A stretch of 10,058 bases of DNA from Hyphomicrobiales bacterium. GTDB lineage: Bacteria; Pseudomonadota; Alphaproteobacteria; Rhizobiales; Xanthobacteraceae. The DNA lies in assembly GCA_023266695.1 (NCBI GenBank), contig JAHFPO010000083.1:1-10058 (forward strand), given 5' to 3'. Position numbers and translations under genes: made by a program. The stretch's first letter is position 1. Every line of letters begins with the position of its first letter. The notes beneath the pieces were generated by a model. That model made no database searches and was not told where the DNA came from. It was given only the letters and a program-made list of their open reading frames with translations. Shown piece by piece: positions 5,408-10,058 of the stretch.

Positions 5408-6310
5408 ATGGCCCAAGAATCCATGCGCGCCAGTCTCTTGTCCGACCGCGCGGTCGTGCGCGTGAGCGGCGAGGACGCCGCGCGCTTCCTGAACGGGCTC
5501 GTCACCCACGCGGTGGAAGAGCTCGCCCCGGGGGCGGCGCGCTTCGCCGCGCTCCTCACGCCGCAGGGCAAGATCATCGCCGATTTCCTTGTCGCCGCGA
5601 TCGAGGAGGAGGAGGACGGCGGCTTCGTGCTCGACTGCCCGCGCGCGCTTGCCGATGATCTCGTGCGGCGCCTTCAGTTCTACAAACTCCGGGCCAAGGT
5701 CGCGATCGAGGCGCGGCCCGATCTCGCGGTCGCGGTCGTGCTCGAGCGCGAGCCCGCGGCCGACCTCGGTCTCGTGTTCGCCGATCCACGCGACGCCCGC
5801 CTGGGATGGCGCGTGGTGCTGCCCGCCGAAGGCGCGAAGCAGGCGCTCTCGGCGGCGGGCGCCGTATGGGCCGAGCCCGAAGCCTGGCAGGAGCGGCGGA
5901 TCGCCCTCGGCATTCCCGAGGGCGGCAAGGACTTCGTCTATGGCGACACCTATCCGCACGAGGCCGACATGGACGCGCTCGGCGGCGTCGACTTCCACAA
6001 AGGCTGCTTCATCGGCCAGGAGGTGGTGTCGCGGGTGGAGCGGCGCGGGGTCGCGCGCAACCGCGTGGTGCCGGTCGCCTACGAAGTGGCGGCGCCGATG
6101 CCGGGGGCCGAAGTCCATGCCGGCGCCCAGGCGGTCGGTCACATGGGCTCGGCCGCGGGCGGGCGCGGGCTCGCCATGCTCCGGCTCGACCGGGTGGCGG
6201 AGGCGATGAGGGCGGGCGACAAGCTCGTCGCCGGCGGGGTTACGCTCCGGCTGGTCAAGCCCGACTGGGCGCGCTTCCCGTTCCCCGGCGAGACCGGGAA
6301 GGCGCAATGA
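5408..6310 (+). CDS. ygfZ: Folate-binding protein YgfZ (Fe-S cluster enzyme maintenance)
   Basis: A 300-residue cytoplasmic protein of the GcvT-like YgfZ/IBA57 family, which uses tetrahydrofolate to help assemble or repair certain Fe-S enzymes. The signature KGC-[FY]-x-GQE is present as KGCFIGQE at residues 198-205, with the cysteine at 200. The N-terminal GcvT-like half shows FLNGLVTHAVEEL (27-39) and LTPQGKIIADFLV (50-62), both typical. The C-terminal small barrel includes GHMGSAAGGRGLAMLRLDR. Length is usual for alphaproteobacterial members. ATG 5408 is taken as the start; ATG 5423, five residues in, is equally possible and neither has a strong binding site. Its TGA overlaps the ATG of tag (ATGA at 6307-6310), so the two genes are probably translationally coupled. 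It heads the plus-strand run that extends to 9044. Confidence 0.93.
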   Translation: MAQESMRASLLSDRAVVRVSGEDAARFLNGLVTHAVEELAPGAARFAALLTPQGKIIADFLVAAIEEEEDGGFVLDCPRALADDLVRRLQFYKLRAKVAIEARPDLAVAVVLEREPAADLGLVFADPRDARLGWRVVLPAEGAKQALSAAGAVWAEPEAWQERRIALGIPEGGKDFVYGDTYPHEADMDALGGVDFHKGCFIGQEVVSRVERRGVARNRVVPVAYEVAAPMPGAEVHAGAQAVGHMGSAAGGRGLAMLRLDRVAEAMRAGDKLVAGGVTLRLVKPDWARFPFPGETGKAQ

Positions 6311-6897
6311 AGACGCTCGCGCACGCCGACGGCCTCTCGCGCTGCCCATGGTGCGGGATGGAGCCGATCTATGTCGCCTATCACGACGAAGAATGGGGCG
6401 TGCCGGAGAAGGACGACCGCGCGCTCTATGAGAAGCTGGTGCTCGACGGCTTCCAGGCCGGGCTTTCCTGGATCACCATATTGCGCAAGCGCGAGAATTT
6501 CCGCCGCGCCTTCGACGGCTTCGCGCCTTCGGGAATCGCGCGCTACGACAAGCGGAAGATCGCGGCGCTGATGCAGGACAAGGGCATCGTGCGGAACCGC
6601 ATGAAGATCGAGGGCGCGGTCGCCTCGGCGCGCGCGTGGATTGCGATGATGGAAAAGGGTTCTGGATTCTCGGCGTATCTTTGGGATTTCACCGACGGCG
6701 AGCCGCTGGTTTTTCGCCGCCGCACCAGCAAGGACATTCCGGCGGAGACGCCGCTGTCGCGGAAAATTTCGAAAGACTTGAAGGAGCGCGGTTTCAAATT
6801 TTGCGGGCCTACCATCGTCTATGCCTTCATGCAGGCGGTCGGCATGGTCAATGATCATCTCGTGCAATGCCACCGGCACAGGGCGCTCGCGGGCTGA
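6307..6897 (+). CDS. tag: DNA-3-methyladenine glycosylase I
   Basis: A 196-residue base-excision repair enzyme that removes 3-methyladenine from alkylated DNA. All four zinc-snap residues of the E. coli enzyme (Cys4, His17, His175, Cys179) have partners here with a constant shift of nine: Cys13 in SRCPWC, His26 in YHDEEWG, His184 in NDHLVQC and Cys188. Other family marks are YHDEEWGVPEKDD, FQAGLSWITILRKRENFR (49-66) and the GFKFCGPTIVYAFMQAVGMVNDH block (162-184). Length is normal. The ATG at 6307 overlaps the ygfZ stop by 4 bp, and the HD gene begins 2 bp after its stop, so it is in the middle of an operon. No Ada-type regulatory site is visible; expression is likely constitutive with ygfZ. 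Confidence 0.96.
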   Translation: MKTLAHADGLSRCPWCGMEPIYVAYHDEEWGVPEKDDRALYEKLVLDGFQAGLSWITILRKRENFRRAFDGFAPSGIARYDKRKIAALMQDKGIVRNRMKIEGAVASARAWIAMMEKGSGFSAYLWDFTDGEPLVFRRRTSKDIPAETPLSRKISKDLKERGFKFCGPTIVYAFMQAVGMVNDHLVQCHRHRALAG

Positions 6898-6899
6898 CC

Positions 6900-7511
6900 A
6901 TGCCCCCTCGCCGCTTCGACTCCTCCCCCCGCGCCTGGCAACGGATGCTCTCCGGGCGCCGGCTCGATTTGCTCGATCCCTCGCCCTTGGACATCGAGAT
7001 CGAGGACATCGCCCATGGGCTTGCCCGGGTCGCGCGCTGGAACGGCCAGACCGAGGGCGCCCATATCTTTTCGGTCGCCCAGCATGCGCTCCTGGTCGAT
7101 GCGATTTCGCAGCGCATTCAGCCCAATCTCGACCGACGTTGGCGGCTCGCCGTGCTCCTGCACGACGCGCCCGAATATGTGATCGGCGACCTGATCAGCC
7201 CGTTCAAGGCGGTGCTCTCCCCCGACTACAAGAAAGTGGAGGCGCGCCTCATCCACGCGGTGAGCCTGCGCTTCGGCTTGCCGGCGAAATGGCCGGCCGC
7301 GCTCGTCAAGCTCATCAAGACCGCCGACCGCGGCGCCGCCTATCTCGAAGCGACCAAGATCGCGGGCTTCGAGGAGGGGGAAGCGCGCCGCCTCTTCGGC
7401 CGCGCGCCCGCCCTCGACGCCGCCACATTGAAGGGCTACCTGATCCCGTGGGGCGCGGAGACCGCCGAACGGCATTTCCTCAAGCGCTTCCAGGAGCTCG
7501 CAGAAAAGTAA
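6900..7511 (+). CDS. HD-domain phosphohydrolase (YfdR-like)
   Basis: A 203-residue HD-superfamily protein. Family features in order are LDLLDPSPLDIEIEDIAHGL (22-41), RWNGQTEGAHIFSVAQHALL (46-65) with His62, the HD pair His88-Asp89 in LLHDAPEYVIGD, and Asp143 in KTADRGA. These provide the expected metal ligands, so it is probably a metal-dependent phosphohydrolase. Its order of motifs resembles YfdR/YfbR-type proteins that act on deoxynucleoside monophosphates, but substrate assignment is inference. ATG 6900 is preferred: it lies 2 bp after the tag stop and directly before the conserved part. A start at 6867 would overlap tag by 31 bp. The tyrosine-phosphatase-like gene starts 2 bp after its stop. 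The position beside a DNA repair gene fits a nucleotide-pool cleaning role, though this is only suggestive. Confidence 0.88.
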   Translation: MPPRRFDSSPRAWQRMLSGRRLDLLDPSPLDIEIEDIAHGLARVARWNGQTEGAHIFSVAQHALLVDAISQRIQPNLDRRWRLAVLLHDAPEYVIGDLISPFKAVLSPDYKKVEARLIHAVSLRFGLPAKWPAALVKLIKTADRGAAYLEATKIAGFEEGEARRLFGRAPALDAATLKGYLIPWGAETAERHFLKRFQELAEK

Positions 7512-7513
7512 TC

Positions 7514-8020
7514 ATGATCCGGGTCTGCTCGCTTGCGCGCCTTCACGAGACGGTCGAGGAAGCGCGCGCGCGCCATGTGGTGACGCTGGTGCGCGACGAG
7601 GCGCGTGTGTTTCGCCCGAACGGGATCGCGCCCGCCGACCATCTGTGGCTGCAGATGGACGACATCGCCGAGCCCCTCGACGGCATGATCCTGCCGAGCG
7701 AGGAGCACGTGGAGAAGCTCGTTTCCTTCCTCGACCGCTGGGACCAGGCGCAGCCGCTGGTGATGCACTGCTTCGCCGGGATTTCCCGCTCGACCGCCGC
7801 CGCCTACATCGCCGCTTGCGCGCTCACGCCCGATCGCGACGAGGCCGAGATCGCGCTCCGTATGCGCGCCGCCTCGCCCACCGCCTCGCCCAATATCCGG
7901 CTGGTCGCGCTCGGCGATGCCTACCTCGGCCGGCAGGGGCGCATGGTGAGCGCCATCGGCCGGATCGGATACGGCCTTGCCGCCTACGAGGCCGAGCCGT
8001 TCACGCTTCACCTCGATTGA
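7514..8020 (+). CDS. Tyrosine-phosphatase-like protein (COG5350 type)
   Basis: A 168-residue cytoplasmic protein with the cysteine phosphatase P-loop C-x5-R-[ST]: HCFAGISRST at residues 85-94, with nucleophile Cys86 and Arg92. A candidate general acid, Asp49 or Asp50 in LQMDDI, precedes it at the distance seen in dual-specificity phosphatases. The N-terminal part (VTLVRDEARVFRPNGIAPADHLWLQMDD) resembles COG5350 'predicted protein tyrosine phosphatase' of alphaproteobacteria. The substrate is unknown; small phosphorylated metabolites are as likely as proteins. ATG 7514 starts 2 bp after the HD gene stop, so the two are coupled. The frame is open far upstream but only as a shadow of tag and HD. 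The NAD regulator follows after 46 bp. Confidence 0.88.
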   Translation: MIRVCSLARLHETVEEARARHVVTLVRDEARVFRPNGIAPADHLWLQMDDIAEPLDGMILPSEEHVEKLVSFLDRWDQAQPLVMHCFAGISRSTAAAYIAACALTPDRDEAEIALRMRAASPTASPNIRLVALGDAYLGRQGRMVSAIGRIGYGLAAYEAEPFTLHLD

Positions 8021-8066
8021 AGTTCCCGCCATAACAGCGGCGGACGACCGTTCGGATTGCCTCGCC

Positions 8067-9044
8067 ATGGCCGCCCCCACCCGCGCGCCGATCGAGATCG
8101 GCCTCACCGCCGCGATCGTCGCCATCGACGATGATGCGCCGCAGATCCTGGTCGCGGGCTCGCGCTCGGACGAGGCACCGATCGGCCTGCCGACCGGCCC
8201 GTTCGATCCCGTCGCCCACCGCACTTTCGAGATCGCGCTCCGCACCTTCGTCGCCGAACAGACCGCGCTTTCTATCGGCTACGTGGAACAGCTCTATACC
8301 TTCGGCGACCGCGGCCGCCATGTGCGCGCGGGCGACACCGATCCGCGCGTGGTCTCGGTCGGCTATCTCGCGCTCACGCGCCTGCCGGAGGAGGACAAGG
8401 CGTTGAAGGCCGCCGGCGCGCGCTTCGAGCCCTGGTACCGCTTCTTTCCGTGGGAGGACTGGCGCGGCGGCCGGCCGACGATCCTCGATGCGACGATTTT
8501 GCCCGCGCTCGTCGCCTGGGCGAAGAAAGCGCCACGCGAGGCCGGCCGTGCGCTCGGCGCCCGCGACCGCCTGCGCTTTTCGTTCGGCACCGAAGGTTCG
8601 CCGTGGGACGAGGAAAAGGTGCTCGAACGCTACGAGCTGCTCTATTCGGCGGGGCTGATCGAGGAGGCGCTCCGCGACGGGCGCGAGACGGCGCGCGCGC
8701 GCGGCAAGCTCGAGCCGCTCGGGCAGGCGATGCGCCTCGACCACCGCCGCATTCTGGCGACCGCGATCGCCCGGTTGCGCGCCAAGCTCAAATATCGCCC
8801 GGTGGTGTTCGAGCTGATGGCGGCGGAATTCACCCTCACCGAGCTGCAGCGCACGGTCGAGGCGATTTCCGGACGCCATCTGCACAAGCAGAATTTCCGC
8901 CGGCTGGTGGAAGGCACCGCGCTGGTGGAGCCCTCCGGGGAAATGTCGACCGCGACCGGCGGGCGGCCGGCGGCGCTCTTCCGCTTCCGCCGCGAGGTCT
9001 TGGCCGAGCGCCCGGCGCCGGGGTTGCGGTTCGGCGGGCGGTGA
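8067..9044 (+). CDS. NrtR-like NAD regulator with degenerate Nudix domain
   Basis: A 325-residue transcription factor of the NrtR/COG4111 group, called 'NAD regulator' in related genomes. The N-terminal half (about 10-155) is a Nudix fold: AAIVAIDDDAPQILVAGSR, LPTGPFDPVAHRTFEIALR, then YVEQLYTFGDRGR and RVVSVGYLAL, the strand order typical of NrtR. The catalytic box is lost: REUxEExGU aligns with TFVAEQTAL (60-68), so both RE and one Glu of EE are missing. The domain should bind an ADP-ribose-like ligand and not hydrolyse it. The C-terminal half (about 235-310) is a winged helix: EFTLTELQRTVEAISGRHLHKQNFRRLVE, then GGRPAALFRF. NrtR proteins repress NAD synthesis or salvage genes; the targets here are not in view. 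ATG 8067 fits the domain boundary, though with a weak binding site; an earlier TTG at 7977 would overlap the phosphatase gene. Confidence 0.85.
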   Translation: MAAPTRAPIEIGLTAAIVAIDDDAPQILVAGSRSDEAPIGLPTGPFDPVAHRTFEIALRTFVAEQTALSIGYVEQLYTFGDRGRHVRAGDTDPRVVSVGYLALTRLPEEDKALKAAGARFEPWYRFFPWEDWRGGRPTILDATILPALVAWAKKAPREAGRALGARDRLRFSFGTEGSPWDEEKVLERYELLYSAGLIEEALRDGRETARARGKLEPLGQAMRLDHRRILATAIARLRAKLKYRPVVFELMAAEFTLTELQRTVEAISGRHLHKQNFRRLVEGTALVEPSGEMSTATGGRPAALFRFRREVLAERPAPGLRFGGR

Positions 9045-9055
9045 TACTTTCTCAT

Positions 9056-9075
9056 CCCTCCCCCTTTCAGGAGGG
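9056..9075. terminator. Hairpin downstream of NAD regulator
   Basis: CCCTCC (9056-9061) pairs with GGAGGG (9070-9075) around an 8-base loop, 11 bp after the regulator stop. There is no T-run, so it is a hairpin terminator candidate at best; it may also be a short intergenic repeat. It marks the point where base composition changes from GC-rich to AT-rich. Confidence 0.4.
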
Positions 9076-9255
9076 GGGTATAGCGATGAGCCGATTCAAT
9101 ATGACTCTACCTGATATTAGCGCTTTCCAATCATCCGTGTCAGCCGTCAGGCGGTCTGCTTTCCCAATGAAGTGGTCCTCTCCCGAAGTATAGTGTTTTT
9201 GAACCAGATGGAGGACTGCAATGGCGAGTAGTAGTGTACGCGCTACCTGATAGGA
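9067..9255 (-). pseudogene. Possible gene remnant, open frame without a start codon
   Basis: The minus strand is open for 62 codons between TAA at 9258-9256 and TGA at 9069-9067, with no ATG, GTG or TTG start. The translation is unexpectedly protein-like: LLLAIAVLHLVQKHY, then GEDHFIGKADRLTADTDDW, then KALISGRVILNRLI. It ends inside the GC-rich hairpin, as if the true 3' end had been replaced. I do not recognise a family. On the plus strand a 35-codon frame (9086-9193) is preceded by a GGAGG at 9070-9074, but its translation looks random. The remnant reading is inference; chance cannot be excluded at this length. Confidence 0.35.
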
Positions 9256-9258
9256 TTA

Positions 9259-9286
9259 TTTATGATTAGGAATCTACGAAGTTAAA
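9259..9286. other. AT-rich spacer
   Basis: An AT-rich stretch downstream of the last minus-strand gene. There is no hairpin with a T-run that would serve as a clear terminator. Confidence 0.3.
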
Positions 9287-10058
9287 TTACGAATGAATAA
9301 TGCGTTTCTCTGGATTGATCGTGAACGTCGCCTCTGTCTTAAATCTTTCAAGTGACATTTCCTCCTTGAATAGAGGGTGGTCACTGTGCACCATTATAAA
9401 TCCAGCACTAAAAATATTAGATCCTTGTTTTTTCGTTGTCAAAACAATCCCAGTATACTTTGCTGACGTTTTATTTCCCGCAGGAACATCGGCGATTGTG
9501 AGGCGGATGTTGCCTGCTCGAAACGCCAATGCAAACAACTTGGACTGACTAAAAAAAGCGTATCCAGAATCCTCCGGCTCCGTAAAATTATTAGCAGACG
9601 AGGGCCTTCCTTTAATATTTAGGCCACGTTCATTGATTTCATCATAGGACCAATGGCTGAATGCAGTGTATTCGTCACCAATGGTTTCGAATTTTATAAT
9701 GCCCCATCGAAGTGGGTCCTCATTTGGAAGATGCCGCCAATACCGATACAGGCCGTCGTGTCGGCTTGTCAGTGGTTGCGACTGATCATTTTGAACGATC
9801 TTGCGAAAAATTGTTTCAGCCAGAGATTGCTCGGATGGCATTCGGTACGCTGCAATGAGTGCAAGCTTAGTCTTAAGGGGCAGATTTTTATTGTCAGTCT
9901 CGAAAAAATTTTCGAAGAATTCTCGACCATAAACAGGCTGTCCAAATTTCTCGGTTAGCTGTCGTTCAGCTTTTCGCCCACTCCTGTTGGCTTTTTTACT
10001 GATGTCATCGCGGACTAAGTCAAATGCCTCATTCACTCTCGATATTAGCTTTTTTGCA
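9287..10058 (-). CDS. Unknown protein, likely 5'-truncated by window edge, AT-rich
   Basis: At least 249 residues, ending at TAA 9289-9287. GTG 10036 is a possible start, but the frame stays open to the window edge (AKKLISRVNEAF) and no clear binding site precedes GTG, so the gene probably begins outside. I do not recognise the family. Two parts are visible: a charged, helical N-terminal region (about 1-82, with DLVRDDISKKANRSGRKAERQL) and a strand-rich C-terminal region (about 90-249) with DGLYRYWRH, GYAFFSQSKLFALAFRAGN, YTGIVLTTKK and GFIMVHSDHPLF. The layout of a helical, perhaps DNA-binding, head with a beta-rich sensor-like tail recalls some regulators, but no helix-turn-helix can be named. 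There is no signal peptide or membrane segment. Codon use is AT-biased, in strong contrast to the block ending at 9044, which points to horizontal transfer. Confidence 0.7.
   Translation of the reverse strand, partial: AKKLISRVNEAFDLVRDDISKKANRSGRKAERQLTEKFGQPVYGREFFENFFETDNKNLPLKTKLALIAAYRMPSEQSLAETIFRKIVQNDQSQPLTSRHDGLYRYWRHLPNEDPLRWGIIKFETIGDEYTAFSHWSYDEINERGLNIKGRPSSANNFTEPEDSGYAFFSQSKLFALAFRAGNIRLTIADVPAGNKTSAKYTGIVLTTKKQGSNIFSAGFIMVHSDHPLFKEEMSLERFKTEATFTINPEKRIIHS

Noticed and set aside
4119..5408. Long minus-strand frame overlapping dihydroorotase in another frame
   Set aside because: Its translation is mostly Arg, Pro and Ala and is a +1 shadow of the real gene.
6821..7513. N-terminal extension of the phosphatase-like protein into tag and HD genes
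   Set aside because: The extension is an Arg/Pro-rich shadow of the HD gene; ATG 7514 follows the HD stop by 2 bp.
9086..9193. 35-codon plus-strand frame with a GGAGG upstream
   Set aside because: The purine run belongs to the hairpin at 9056-9075, and the short translation shows no pattern of a real protein.
9653..9958. Plus-strand 101-codon frame opposite the unknown minus-strand gene
   Set aside because: The minus frame is more than twice as long, spans the same region and has a more protein-like composition.

Overview
The window looks like the chromosome of an alphaproteobacterium of the order Hyphomicrobiales (Rhizobiales), most likely near Bradyrhizobiaceae/Xanthobacteraceae. The evidence is high GC with GC-rich third codon positions, a TIGR02301-family secreted protein beside a Nudix hydrolase, a COG4111-type NAD regulator, a COG5350-type tyrosine phosphatase, and intergenic palindromes of the 'TCATCCT...AGGATGA' and 'CCGAAAA...TTTTCGG' kinds that are abundant in this order. 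Species cannot be fixed from the sequence alone.

Left part (1-2300, + strand): the 3' end of a Nudix hydrolase, a TIGR02301 secreted protein with two conserved-type cysteines, a 90-residue protein that probably starts at TTG, a cluster of palindromic repeats, and a second secreted protein of unknown function. A 125-bp palindromic element then separates this block from a convergent gene.

Middle part (2301-3982, - strand and non-coding): a nitrilase with an intact Glu-Lys-Cys triad and a composition unlike its neighbours. Behind its start lie about 600 bp without a protein gene, holding a damaged tRNA-Leu(UAA)-like sequence and a nested three-stem hairpin repeat. This reads as a small acquired islet next to a tRNA remnant.

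Right-centre (3983-9044): a class-I-like dihydroorotase (- strand) faces a tightly packed + strand run of ygfZ, tag, an HD phosphohydrolase, a tyrosine-phosphatase-like protein and an NrtR-like NAD regulator. Three of the junctions are 4-bp overlaps or gaps of 2 bp, so these genes are probably co-transcribed. The common theme is housekeeping: Fe-S enzyme maintenance, alkylation repair, nucleotide hydrolysis and sensing of NAD-related nucleotides.

Right end (9045-10058): base composition drops abruptly to AT-rich. A hairpin, an unstarted minus-strand open frame (probably a gene remnant) and an unrecognised minus-strand protein that runs off the window suggest the edge of an acquired region. 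I see no CRISPR array, no complete insertion sequence and no recognisable defence operon. The best candidates for something new are the unknown protein at the right edge and the tRNA-associated nitrilase islet; neither amounts to a demonstrated new system.
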